Source of the DNA: DASZRZ01 sp963732925 | GTDB lineage: Bacteria > Acidobacteriota > Terriglobia > Terriglobales > Acidobacteriaceae | DNA length: 64,000 bases | Direction of reading: 5' to 3' | Assembly (NCBI GenBank): GCA_963732925.1 | Contig: CAVTBJ010000004.1 | Coordinates: 153,996-217,995 of the forward strand | Shown: positions 53,743 to 63,118 of the stretch, piece after piece | Layout of the letters: every line of letters starts with the position of its first letter | Position numbering within the stretch: position 1 is the stretch's first letter | The notes under the pieces: generated by a model | The model's database searches: none | Seen by the model: only the letters and a program-made list of their open reading frames with translations | Told to the model about the DNA's origin: nothing | Program-made: the position numbers and the translations under genes

Positions 53743-56580
53743 TCAGAAAGAAACCCGCATCTGCAAATACACCATGCGATTGGCGGATTCGCTGGAGCCA
53801 CGGCCGTTGCGGATGGCCACCGATTCGCCAAAGCGCGACGAACTCAGGTTGCCGATCGGCTGCGCCAGGTTCACGTTGTTGAGCAAGTTCCTGGCAGTAA
53901 CGGAGAAGGTGAAGGAATACAGGGTGTTCTCCGCCCCCCCGCGTCCTCCCCGGTCCCGCTCTCTACCGCCCGGACCTCCACGGCCCTGAAACGGTTGAGC
54001 GCTCACCGAGGATCCCGGCCCGCGGTGACCGATATTGAACGTCTTGGAAGCCCGCAGGTTCATGGTGAACTGCCCTGGCCCGCGGCCATAATTGCGGGGA
54101 ATAATCGTCTGCCCAGGTAGCGGATCGGTATCGAACACTCCATACGCTGTCTGCACCACACTGGGACGACTCAAATCCGTAGCGAACGCCGGACGGTCGG
54201 TGAACAGCGAGTCACCATTGATGTCCCGCCCGATCGTGATGTTGAACGGCTGTCCGCTGTTCGTAAGCATGAATGGATTGAACGATACATCGTGCGGAAG
54301 CCGGATAGACCCGCCAAGGACCGCCCGGTGGCGCACGTCAAACCCGGCGGGGCTCCATTCATCCGCCAGATCGTACTGGTTTGCCGGGAAATAATTGCCT
54401 GGACCCTCGGCGTCGTCCATCGCCTTTCCCAACACGTAGAACCCGAACAGGCTGACCCGATTGCTGAATCGCGAGTTGACCCGCGCCACCAACTGATTCT
54501 GCCGGTAGGAGGCGGTTGACTCATATTGATAAACGTTGCCCCCGGGAAGAGGACGCACTCCGGAATCGGGGACGTTAGGGTCATAGGTTCCCGGCAGAGG
54601 GGCGTTGATGTTGCGGGAGCGCAAACGGTGGTTTCCCCGGGTGTTCACATAGCTGAGGGTGAGAGTGCTTCGCCGCGGAAGCTGCTGTTCCAGAGTGACA
54701 GAGCTTTGCAGAATGTAAGGAGAGTCCACGTTCGGAGCCACCTGCCGAATTGCCTGCTCGGCAACGCTCCCGGCTAGCTGGCTCACAGACGGAATGCTGG
54801 GATAAAACGTGGGGTCGGGCACCACAAACTGCTGCTGCCGCACCCCGTTCAGGCTGAGTGCCTGCAGCGTAAAATCCTGATTGACCCGGGTATAGAAGAT
54901 ACCGAAACCGCCACGAATCACCGTGGGATGCTTGCGGTTCTGGCCGAAGGGTGCCCAGGCGATTCCCACGCGCGGAGCAAAATCTCTCAGATCGGAAATG
55001 TTGGTCTGCACCTCATAGCGCAACCCCGAACTCAGGGTCAGCTGCGGGCGAATTTTCCAGTCATCCTGAAAAAATAGCCCCAGGTCGGTTTGGCCTACCG
55101 AGGTGAGCGGATCGCCCGTCGCCATGGTGAACTGAATGGGACCGCCACCCAGGGCGGCAATCTGATCGGCGGTGAGGCCGTTTGCCAGTCCCTGTTCGGT
55201 GATCTGATAGGCATCGAGTGAGGCAAACGTAAACTGGCCGTTGAAATTTTGCGTCGAGAAGTCGCCCTTGCCCGAGTACCGTATCCGGCCGCCCACCTTG
55301 ATGAGGTGCTGTGCCCGGGTCAGGGACACCATGTCCGTAAACTCGAACTGGTTTTCTGTCGTGTTCGAGGTGCCCTGCGAAGCGCCGCCGGAGGAAAACG
55401 CCTGCTGGACCTGAATCGTCGGATCGCTGCTCAGCGGCGTATTCCCGTCGTACTCCCGCCGGTACTGGAAGCGCGCTTCATTCACCGTGCTGGGGTTCAG
55501 AATTGCCGTTTCCGTCAGGCGCAGGATGTTTTCGCGAGTCACCTCGTTGTATGCCGTGGAGGGCAGTGAAAAGCTATCCAGCCCGGAATTGTCCTGCGTC
55601 TCCCGCTCGAAGATATAACGTCCCGTCAGGGTGTGATTCATGCCGAACTGGCGGTCTATGCGGATGCTGAAATGGGTCCGGGCATCGGGCGTGGGTACCG
55701 TCTGCTGAAGCGGCGTTACGTTCAGCGAAGGATCCAGTACGAGAGCGTTAATAGCACTGCTCTCGGCGGTATCTCCGCGTTCCAGACTGACGAAAAAGGA
55801 GGTCTTTTTGCCCAGCGGTCCGCCGAACGCCCCGTCCCAGCGCTTGCGCCGGAAGTCCGCTTTCTGGGCGACGAATGGATTGCGGGAGTTCAGCGCCGAA
55901 TCGCCAAAATCAAAACGCAAATTGCCGCGAAAGCGGTCGCTGCCCGGCTTGGTAATGATTTCAATGCGCCCGCGGCCGGGACGATCGTATTCTGCTGAAA
56001 ACGGATTCTGGTTGATCCGTACTTCCTTGATCGACGACTTGGGAGGCATGTCTCCGCCGGAAAATCCGTCAACGTAGACTTCCCCTCCCTCATCGCCCGC
56101 GGCGGGCCCGGCCAGCGCCTGCAGATCCTGGGCCAGGTCCTCGGGATTATCCGAAAGCGTCTCCAGATCCTGGCCGCTGAGTACCAGCGCGTCGGCGTTG
56201 CTCGAAGGCTCCACGCTCACTTCGTTGGCGTCGGCCTGCACTTCGATCTGAGCCTTTACCGTGCTGATGCTCAGGTGGATGTTGTGGGTGAGTGTTTCTC
56301 CCGGCGTCAACCGCAGTTGGGAGACACCATAATCCGTAAACCCCTCGGCGCTGACCTTGAGCTGGTACTCGCCCGCTGGAACACCGCTGAAAGTGTATTT
56401 TCCCAAGCCATCGGATGTCGCGGTCCGCGTCGAGCCGCCCGGGCCCTGCAGCGTCAGGCGGGCGTTCGGAACCACCGCTTCAAAGGGATCGGCTACGGTT
56501 CCGGCAAGGCTTGCGTTCTGATTCTGAGCGAAGGTAAGGGAAGAAAGCCCCAGTAGAACCAGTAGCGTCCATCGAACCAT
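53743..56580 (-). CDS. TonB-dependent receptor with carboxypeptidase-regulatory domain
   Basis: 945 residues from ATG 56580; ATG 56670 with AGGG upstream would give a longer leader. The signal peptide MVRWTLLVLLGLSSLTFA is followed by a carboxypeptidase-regulatory domain (residues ~20-100, GTVADPFEAVVPNARLTLQG). A plug-like region (DLAQDLQALAGPAAGDEGGE, VYVDGFSGGDMPPKSSIKEV) and an outer-membrane barrel ending in LQMRVSF follow. The frame is intact. The C-terminal loop before the barrel end is Arg/Gly-rich (GRGGPGGRERDRGGRGG). The ligand is unknown. It is upstream of trpC on the same strand, but the two are unlikely to be related. Confidence 0.88.
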   Translation of the reverse strand: MVRWTLLVLLGLSSLTFAQNQNASLAGTVADPFEAVVPNARLTLQGPGGSTRTATSDGLGKYTFSGVPAGEYQLKVSAEGFTDYGVSQLRLTPGETLTHNIHLSISTVKAQIEVQADANEVSVEPSSNADALVLSGQDLETLSDNPEDLAQDLQALAGPAAGDEGGEVYVDGFSGGDMPPKSSIKEVRINQNPFSAEYDRPGRGRIEIITKPGSDRFRGNLRFDFGDSALNSRNPFVAQKADFRRKRWDGAFGGPLGKKTSFFVSLERGDTAESSAINALVLDPSLNVTPLQQTVPTPDARTHFSIRIDRQFGMNHTLTGRYIFERETQDNSGLDSFSLPSTAYNEVTRENILRLTETAILNPSTVNEARFQYRREYDGNTPLSSDPTIQVQQAFSSGGASQGTSNTTENQFEFTDMVSLTRAQHLIKVGGRIRYSGKGDFSTQNFNGQFTFASLDAYQITEQGLANGLTADQIAALGGGPIQFTMATGDPLTSVGQTDLGLFFQDDWKIRPQLTLSSGLRYEVQTNISDLRDFAPRVGIAWAPFGQNRKHPTVIRGGFGIFYTRVNQDFTLQALSLNGVRQQQFVVPDPTFYPSIPSVSQLAGSVAEQAIRQVAPNVDSPYILQSSVTLEQQLPRRSTLTLSYVNTRGNHRLRSRNINAPLPGTYDPNVPDSGVRPLPGGNVYQYESTASYRQNQLVARVNSRFSNRVSLFGFYVLGKAMDDAEGPGNYFPANQYDLADEWSPAGFDVRHRAVLGGSIRLPHDVSFNPFMLTNSGQPFNITIGRDINGDSLFTDRPAFATDLSRPSVVQTAYGVFDTDPLPGQTIIPRNYGRGPGQFTMNLRASKTFNIGHRGPGSSVSAQPFQGRGGPGGRERDRGGRGGAENTLYSFTFSVTARNLLNNVNLAQPIGNLSSSRFGESVAIRNGRGSSESANRMVYLQMRVSF

Positions 56581-56941
56581 GGTCCATCGAACGAGGAATG
56601 AGAACCCTACTGCCGGGAAAGCCTCCCATGATCGGCTTTTCACGGTCGCGTGCGTACGGGTGTCACCCATTTCCCTGCTAGGCCCCTGCGGCAAACAAGT
56701 ACCCTCCAAAACCTTAACCTTCTTGGAATAGCTAAAAAGACGGCTCAACTGCGGAAACGTAATCTGCTTATTTTCGTGCACTTCCGGGAAACAGGAAAGG
56801 CCAATTGGTGATGTTTCTCCTGCCCGCATAGCCGATCTCTGCGCTGGATACCTGCGGGGCGGACCCGCGGCGCTACTGAGAAACTAGTTCTCACTCTTCC
56901 AGAGGCTGCCGCGTGGCTTTAATGAAGGCTGACGCCTCATT
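56581..56941. other. Upstream region of the second TonB receptor
   Basis: 361 bases between the receptor start and the end of kdsA. A short duplicated word, GTTCGATGGAC, occurs twice around 56575-56600 and makes VRWT repeat in the frame just before and at the start. Two related copies of GACGTCAGCCTCC / GGCGTCAGCCTTC lie at 56925-56960 near the kdsA stop. No gene is seen; the receptor promoter should be here. Confidence 0.5.
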
Positions 56942-57796
56942 TTATTGGGAGGCTGACGTCTCCTGGGTGGCCTTTTGTACCGCCCCGTGGATCGCCAGCA
57001 ACTCCTCCAGCACCGGCCGGAGCCATCGCAGGTCCAGGGCATTGGCGCCGTCAGAGAGCGCCTCAGCGGGATTTTCGTGCACTTCCAGGAAGACTCCGTC
57101 TACCCCCGCAGCCACCGCCGCCCGCGCCAGCACTGGAATGAATTCCGGCTGCCCGCCGCTCAGGGCCTGGCCTTCTTTTCCCGAGGCCGACGGCAGTTGC
57201 ACCGAATGGGTGCCGTCAAACACCACAGGCGCAAACTTCCGCATGGTGGGCAGCGAGCGCATGTCCACCACCAAGTTGTTGTAGCCGAACGAAGACCCGC
57301 GCTCGGTCAGAAACACCCGTTCATTCCCCGTCGAGCGGACCTTCTCCACTGGATACTGCATGTCCCACGGCGAAACGAACTGTCCCTTCTTGATGTTCAC
57401 CGCGCGCCCGCTGCGTCCGGCAGCCACCAGCAGATCCGTTTGCCGGCAGAGGAACGCGGGGATCTGCAGCACATCCACGGCAGCGGCTACTTCGAGGACA
57501 TCTTTCGCCTCGTGGACGTCCGTGAGCACCGGAACCCTGACCGCCTCGGCCACTTTGCGCAGGATGCGCAGCCCGTCCATCAGCCCAGGACCGCGAAAGC
57601 TCTTGACCGAAGTGCGGTTGGCCTTGTCATAGGACGCCTTGAAGATGTACGGCACCTGCAGGGCCCGTGCCACCCCGGAAATGCACTCGGCCATCCTGAG
57701 CGCGTGCTCCTCACTTTCAATCACGCACGGCCCGGCAATCAGAAAGAGAGAACCATCACCGATGGTTACATTGCCGACTTGGAAAGAAAAAGACAT
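56942..57796 (-). CDS. kdsA: 3-deoxy-8-phosphooctulonate synthase
   Basis: 284 residues, intact. It joins PEP and arabinose 5-phosphate to make KDO 8-phosphate for lipopolysaccharide. Family motifs are IAGPCVIESEEHALRMAE near 20, FKASYDKANRTSVKSFRGPG near 52, LTDVHE, LQIPAFLCRQTDLL, NIKKGQF and TERGSSFGYNNLVVDMR. It follows pyrG on the same strand by 104 bases, the usual pyrG-kdsA pairing, since CMP-KDO synthesis needs CTP. Confidence 0.95.
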   Translation of the reverse strand: MSFSFQVGNVTIGDGSLFLIAGPCVIESEEHALRMAECISGVARALQVPYIFKASYDKANRTSVKSFRGPGLMDGLRILRKVAEAVRVPVLTDVHEAKDVLEVAAAVDVLQIPAFLCRQTDLLVAAGRSGRAVNIKKGQFVSPWDMQYPVEKVRSTGNERVFLTERGSSFGYNNLVVDMRSLPTMRKFAPVVFDGTHSVQLPSASGKEGQALSGGQPEFIPVLARAAVAAGVDGVFLEVHENPAEALSDGANALDLRWLRPVLEELLAIHGAVQKATQETSASQ

Positions 57797-57900
57797 TTGG
57801 CCAATTCAGAAAAAACTTGCCACGGACCCACACGGATATTCCCGGTACGAAGCCACCCTCTTAGTTTCCCCCATCCATACCGACCCGCGTGAAGCCGTAA

Positions 57901-59581
57901 CTAGGTCTTGCCAACCCGCTCCGGCCTCAGAAACTGCTCCACTTCCGCTGCGTGCCGCGTATGCCGCGTGTCCTGACTGTGCTCATACGCCGCCCTGATG
58001 AACCACGCAAACAGCGGATGCGGCTCCAGCGGCTTCGATTTGAATTCGGGATGGAACTGGCAACCCAGGAAGAATGGATGCCCGGGAATCTCCACGATCT
58101 CCACGTAGGTCCCGTCCGGCGTCGTCCCTGTGATGTTCAGTCCCGCGCCCGTCAGAAGCGCCTCGTACTCCCGGTTGAACTCATAGCGATGGCGATGGCG
58201 TTCGCTGATCTCGGTCTGTCCGTAGGCCTGTGCCGCCAAAGATCCCGGCTCCAGCACGCAGGGCCAGGCGCCCAGCCGCATCGTCCCGCCCATCTCTTCC
58301 ACACCGGTCAATTCGCGCAGCTTGTAGATCACGCGATGCGGCCGTCGCCGGATCAAATTCGCTGGAATTCGCGCCCGCCAGCCCGCATACATTGCGCGCA
58401 TACTCGATGCACGCCGTCTGCATGCCCAGGCAAATTCCGAAATACGGCACCTGTTGCTCGCGCGCATAGCGGATCGCATTCAGCATGCCCTCGATGCCGC
58501 GCTTGCCAAAGCCGCCGGGCACCAGGATGCCGTCAAACCCTCGCAGCTGCTCCTCGTAGTCAGGTCCTTTGGTCTCCAGGCCCTCGGCCTCCACCCAGGT
58601 CACGTTCAGCTTCAGATTGTGCGCCAGCGCGCCGTGCACCAGCGCTTCTTTCAGCGATCTTGTAGCAGTCCTCATACTCGACATACTTCCCGACAGATCG
58701 CGATCGAGACCTCGTCCTTGGGGTTGTAGCAGCGCTGCACCAGGTCCTGCCAGCGGCTCAGATCTGGCTCCGCCGTCTCGAGATGCAGATACTTCAGCAC
58801 CAGCGAATCCACGCCTTCGCTGCGCAAGACATCAGCGGCACTTCGTAGATCGACGCCACGTCTTTGGCCGTGATCACCGCCTGTCTTCCACGTTGCAGAA
58901 CAGCGCGATCTTGGACTTGCATCTCCGTCGACAGGAACCGGTCCGTGCGGCAGAGCAGGATGTCGGGCTGAATTCCAATGGTGAGCAGTTCCTTGACCGA
59001 GTGCTGCGTCGGCTTGGTCTTCAGCTCCTGCGCCGCGGCGATCCACGGCACCAGCGTGACGTGGACAAAAAGAGTGTTCTCGCGACCCAGCTCCTGGCGC
59101 ATCTGGCGGATCGCTTCGAGAAACGGCAGCGACTCGATATCGCCCACCGTTCCGCCGATCTCGACGATCGCGACGTCCACGTCCTGCCGCCACCTTCTGC
59201 ATCGCCGTTCTTGATTTCGTTGGTCACGTGAGGAATCACCTGGACGGTCTTGCCCAGATAATCGCCGCGCCGTTCCTTGGTGATGATCTGCTCGTAGATG
59301 CGGCCGGTGGTCCAGTTGTTGTCGCGGGTCAGTGCGGCGTGGGTAAAGCGCTCGTAGTGGCCCAGGTCGAGATCGGTTTCCGCGCCGTCGTCGGTCACGA
59401 ACACCTCGCCGTGCTGAACGGGCGACATGGTGCCCGGATCGACATTCAGATACGGATCGAACTTCATCAGATTGACTCTGAGCCCGCGGCTTTCCAGCAG
59501 GCATCCGATCGAGGCCGCAGCCAGACCCTTGCCGAGACTGGACACAACTCCACCGGTCACAAAGATGTACTTTGCCGACAT
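57901..59581 (-). CDS. pyrG: CTP synthase, many frameshifts
   Basis: About 560 residues reconstructed, the normal length, from ATG 59581. The amidoligase half starts KYIFVTGGVVSSLGKGLAAA and contains MKFDPYLNVDPGTMSPVQHG, FVTDDGAETDLDLGHYERF and VDVAIVEIGGTVGDIESLPF. The glutaminase half has VPYFGICLGMQTACIEYARN with the catalytic Cys, and later HPFFLGCQFHPEFKSKPLEP with the catalytic His/Glu. At least six indels lie between 59190 and 58370. It makes CTP from UTP and glutamine and is normally essential, so this is strong evidence for sequence error. kdsA follows. Confidence 0.93.
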
Positions 59582-59744
59582 TGCTGCCTCAATTCCTTGA
59601 GTTTTTGTGAGTTATGCCGTTGGCTGGTGGGCACGAACTATTATGGCAGAAAACGCCGCGGGACGGAACACTCCCGAGCGGGGAATCAGGCGTTTCCCCC
59701 ACTGTGCAGGACCACGCCGGCGGGCGCATAATCTATAGATAAGC

Positions 59745-60926
59745 ATGATGCTGTATCTCCCGCACTGCGCGCTTCGCAAGCATTTCCAGGCTGCCTGGGC
59801 CAGGGCCATGGGCATCGTTCTTTTGGCTTCTGCATCTTTGCTCCAGGCCCAGGTGCCCAGTGTTCCCAAACCCGCGCCGAAGAGTGCCGCAAGCAAAGCG
59901 CAGCCTGCCAATGCTTCCCCCCAACAGGACGCCCGAGAAGCAAGCAAGGACGCCGGCGAGAAGGCACAGAAGCCTGAGAACGATCAACCCAGGCGCCTGA
60001 TTCTGAAGGATGGCTCCTATCAGGAGACCATACGCTGGGAAGATAAGGGCGACCGCATCCGCTACCTCAGCGCGGAACGCTACCAGTGGGAAGAGCTGCC
60101 CAAGGACATGGTGGACTGGAACGCCACCGAGAAGTATTACCGCAAGAACCATCCCACCAAGGAGATGAAAGCCGCCGCCGAAGCGAAGGCCAAGGCTGAA
60201 ACCGCGCAGGAAGAAGAGGAAGAGCGTCGGACGCAGGCGGAACTCGACAAAACCAGCCCCCAGGTAGCGCCCGGACTTCGCCTGCCCGATGAGAAAGGGG
60301 TCTATCTGTTCGACGTGTTCCACGGTAAGCCGGAGCTCGCGGAGCTGGTGCAGAACGGCAGCCAGATCAACGCCGACCGGGGCAAAAATATTCTGCGTGC
60401 GGCCATCGATCCTCTGGCAAAGAACAAGGAGAAAATTGAGCTGGAGGGCACGATCGCCCGGGTGAATGCCCACATCCCCGACCCGGTCCTCTACCTGAAT
60501 ATCGACGACGACCCGGCAGCTGCCGCTGGAGGCGACCTTTCCCAGCGCTTCCAGATTGCCCGCCTGAAGGTCGAGAAGCATTCCCGGGTGGTCGGCGTCA
60601 TCGAGTTTGCCTTCTACAGCGGCACGTCGCAAAAGGCGAACATCGTACTCGCGCAGGTGTCGCGGGTCGGCGACTCCTGGGTGAAGGTCCAGCCCGCGCA
60701 GCGGCTGTCTCCGGGCGAATATGCGCTGGTGGAAATGATCAGTAAGGACGTGAATCTCGATGTCTGGGATTTCGGCATCGATCCCGCCGCTCCGGAAAAC
60801 CCTCCCAAATGGGTCCCGCCCCCTTCGGATAAGGATAAGAAGAAGGACGACCGGTCTCTGTTCCGCAAGATTATGGGCATTCCCCAAGACCCGCAGGACC
60901 AGGATCCCCACATTCCGGGAAATTGA
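59745..60926 (+). CDS. Secreted hypothetical protein
   Basis: 393 residues, intact. A signal peptide (MGIVLLASASLLQA) is followed by an Ala/Pro/Lys-rich low-complexity stretch (residues ~38-80). A short conserved segment comes next (RRLILKDGSYQETIRWEDKG), then a charged coiled-coil-like stretch (EMKAAAEAKAKAETAQEEEE). A folded C-terminal half runs from GVYLFDVFHGKPELAELVQN. The style is common among Acidobacteria secreted proteins; I do not recognise a function. It is divergent from pyrG. ATG 59745 is followed by a second ATG. Confidence 0.7.
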   Translation: MMLYLPHCALRKHFQAAWARAMGIVLLASASLLQAQVPSVPKPAPKSAASKAQPANASPQQDAREASKDAGEKAQKPENDQPRRLILKDGSYQETIRWEDKGDRIRYLSAERYQWEELPKDMVDWNATEKYYRKNHPTKEMKAAAEAKAKAETAQEEEEERRTQAELDKTSPQVAPGLRLPDEKGVYLFDVFHGKPELAELVQNGSQINADRGKNILRAAIDPLAKNKEKIELEGTIARVNAHIPDPVLYLNIDDDPAAAAGGDLSQRFQIARLKVEKHSRVVGVIEFAFYSGTSQKANIVLAQVSRVGDSWVKVQPAQRLSPGEYALVEMISKDVNLDVWDFGIDPAAPENPPKWVPPPSDKDKKKDDRSLFRKIMGIPQDPQDQDPHIPGN

Positions 60927-61206
60927 GCTTCCCTCACCACGCTCTTTCGCCACTGTGTGGGCTTTGTACCGATAGCAGCGAGCGGCCAGTGGAGAATAAA
61001 CGCCAGCCACATCCAACCGCAGATCCGGAATGCTTCCGGATTGAGTGCAGCCACGAAGCCCTCTGTACAGTCCGTCCCGCTCAAGGCCTGAAGCTATTTT
61101 CGCAAAGAAAAAAACTCGAGCCGGAAGCTCACATGAAGGAACCGGATTCCCATATTCCGTGATATCCATAGAACTGGCGTAAAGCGCTCACCCTGGATTG
61201 ATATGA

Positions 61207-62586
61207 ATGGCGACCCTCCTGAACCAGGACAACTTTGTCGAGCTGGTGCAACAGCGCCGGTGGAGCGAACTGCGTGCCACCCTCGCCGACCTGCACCCGT
61301 CCGACATTGCCGAACTCCTCATCGACCTGCCGGAGTCGGAGGAAGCCGTCGTCTTTCGCCTTCTGCCTCGTGATCAGGCTGCGGAAGTTTTCTCCTATCT
61401 GCCTTCGGACCACCAGGAGCACCTGATCCAGTCGCTCTCCACCGACCTGGTGCGCAGCGTTATGGAGCAGATGAGTCCGGACGACCGCACTCGCCTGCTG
61501 GAAGAACTGCCCTTCGAAGTCGCCCGCCGGCTGCTCGAAACCCTGTCGCCCACCGAGCTGGGCTACGCCCGCCAGTTGCTGGGCTACCCGGAAGATACCG
61601 CCGGGCGCTTCATGACGCCGGAGTACGTCTCGATCCGGCCGGATATGACCGCCGGACAGGCGCTCGATTCCATTCGCGCCACCGGCACCGGCAAGGAAAT
61701 GCTGGACGTCATCTATATCGTGGACGCTTCCGGCAGGCTGATCGGCGATGTGGGCCTGCCCGAACTCGTAATGGCGGCTCCCTCCGCCCGCGTACTGGAC
61801 CTGGTGGAGCCCCTGGTTTCCATTCCCGCCACCGCTGACAGGGAAGAAGTCCTCGCCATGTTTGAGAAGTACGACCGCATCGCCCTTCCGGTTACCGACA
61901 CCCTGGGGAACATGCTGGGGATCATCACCGTGGACGACGTGCTCGATGTCGCAGAAGAAGAGGCCACCGAAGACTTCCAGAAGATCGGCGGCCTGGAGGC
62001 CCTGGACGCTCCCTACACCCAGACCAGCCTCTGGCGCCTGATGCAGAAACGCGGCGGCTGGCTCTCGGCGCTGTTCCTGGGGGAAATGCTCACCGCAACT
62101 GCCATGGGCTACTTCCAAACCGAGATTTCGCGAGCCGTGGTGCTGGCATTGTTCGTCCCGCTCATCATCTCCAGCGGCGGCAACTCGGGCTCGCAGGCGG
62201 CAACCCTCATTATCCGGGCACTCGCCATCCAGGAGCTGACCCTGCACGACTGGTTCCGGGTGCTGCGCCGGGAACTGCTTTCCGGGTTTGCCCTGGGTGG
62301 TTTTCTGGGCTCGATTGGATTTGTCCGCATCGTGCTGTGGCAGGAACTGCACATCACCGACTATGGCCCTCATTACCTGCTGGTGGCGAGTACCGTGTGG
62401 GTCGCCCTGGTCGGCGTGGTCACCTGGGGCACTCTGGTCGGAAGCATGCTGCCCTTCGTGCTGCGCCGCCTGGGCTTCGATCCCGCCACCAGTTCCGCAC
62501 CCTTTGTCGCCACACTGGTGGATGTGACCGGGCTGATCATCTACTTCTCGGCCGCCCTGCTGATTTTGCGGGGAACGCTGCTTTAG
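61207..62586 (+). CDS. mgtE: MgtE magnesium transporter
   Basis: 459 residues, intact. The N-terminal helical superhelix domain covers residues ~1-130. Paired CBS domains that sense Mg2+ cover ~135-255 (MTPEYVSIRPDMTAGQALDS, YDRIALPVTDTLGNMLGIIT). A plug helix and five membrane segments follow, with the channel motifs PLIISSGGNSGSQAATLIIR and FVATLVDVTGLIIYF. It is a homodimeric Mg2+ channel gated by intracellular Mg2+. No M-box riboswitch is seen in the 280 bases upstream. Confidence 0.95.
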   Translation: MATLLNQDNFVELVQQRRWSELRATLADLHPSDIAELLIDLPESEEAVVFRLLPRDQAAEVFSYLPSDHQEHLIQSLSTDLVRSVMEQMSPDDRTRLLEELPFEVARRLLETLSPTELGYARQLLGYPEDTAGRFMTPEYVSIRPDMTAGQALDSIRATGTGKEMLDVIYIVDASGRLIGDVGLPELVMAAPSARVLDLVEPLVSIPATADREEVLAMFEKYDRIALPVTDTLGNMLGIITVDDVLDVAEEEATEDFQKIGGLEALDAPYTQTSLWRLMQKRGGWLSALFLGEMLTATAMGYFQTEISRAVVLALFVPLIISSGGNSGSQAATLIIRALAIQELTLHDWFRVLRRELLSGFALGGFLGSIGFVRIVLWQELHITDYGPHYLLVASTVWVALVGVVTWGTLVGSMLPFVLRRLGFDPATSSAPFVATLVDVTGLIIYFSAALLILRGTLL

Positions 62587-62715
62587 AGAACGCCCGCTGG
62601 CACAAGAATCATAAGCGAGCGCCCATAAGCATCTTCGGAGCCCTTCGCTCAGGGAGACGCCGCCATGGAGCAGTTGAGCCCTATCCGGGGGACCCGCAAT
62701 CTTGCTGCAACCGGG

Positions 62716-63024
62716 CTAGCGGCAGAACTTGCCCCGCGCGGGGCGGTAGCCCTTGTCCTGCGCTTCCTTCTGCGTCATGTACTCACCGTGCTTGGTCTTG
62801 CCGTAGTAGCGATTGCCCGGGCAGTGGTAGGTCTTTGAAGTTAAGTTGACCCACACTTTGGCGCCGGGGCTGCCTTGAGTGGTCTTTTGCGCCAGCTTCG
62901 GCGCGGCGGATTTCTGAGCAATTGCCGGCGCGGATACCAGAAACAAAAAAGAAGCGAGGAGAACTGACGCTACCGTCGTCTCATTCGAGACTCCTGTGAA
63001 AGTTGGTTCGTCATTTTGCTGCAT
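62716..63024 (-). CDS. Small secreted protein, 102 residues
   Basis: From ATG 63024: a signal peptide (TTVASVLLASFLFLVSAPAIA), then a Lys-rich linker, and a short conserved domain VWVNLTSKTYHCPGNRYYGK followed by TKHGEYMTQKEAQDKGYRPA and GKFC. This small domain, with two cysteines and the pattern YHCPGxRYYGxT...YMTxxEAxxxGYRPA, occurs in many secreted bacterial proteins, sometimes beside nuclease or Ada-like modules. Its role is not known. It is divergent from the antiporter gene at 63119. Confidence 0.7.
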   Translation of the reverse strand: MQQNDEPTFTGVSNETTVASVLLASFLFLVSAPAIAQKSAAPKLAQKTTQGSPGAKVWVNLTSKTYHCPGNRYYGKTKHGEYMTQKEAQDKGYRPARGKFCR

Positions 63025-63118
63025 CCGGTTTTCAGTTGCAATTGCTTTTGCAGCTTCAGAACAGCGCTCCGTTCCCCATTTATTCCCATCCTCTGCTGCT
63101 ACGATTGCTTCACCCGTT

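Noticed and set aside
60927..61206. M-box magnesium riboswitch upstream of mgtE
   Set aside because: The 280-base gap shows no long structured leader or terminator before the mgtE start.
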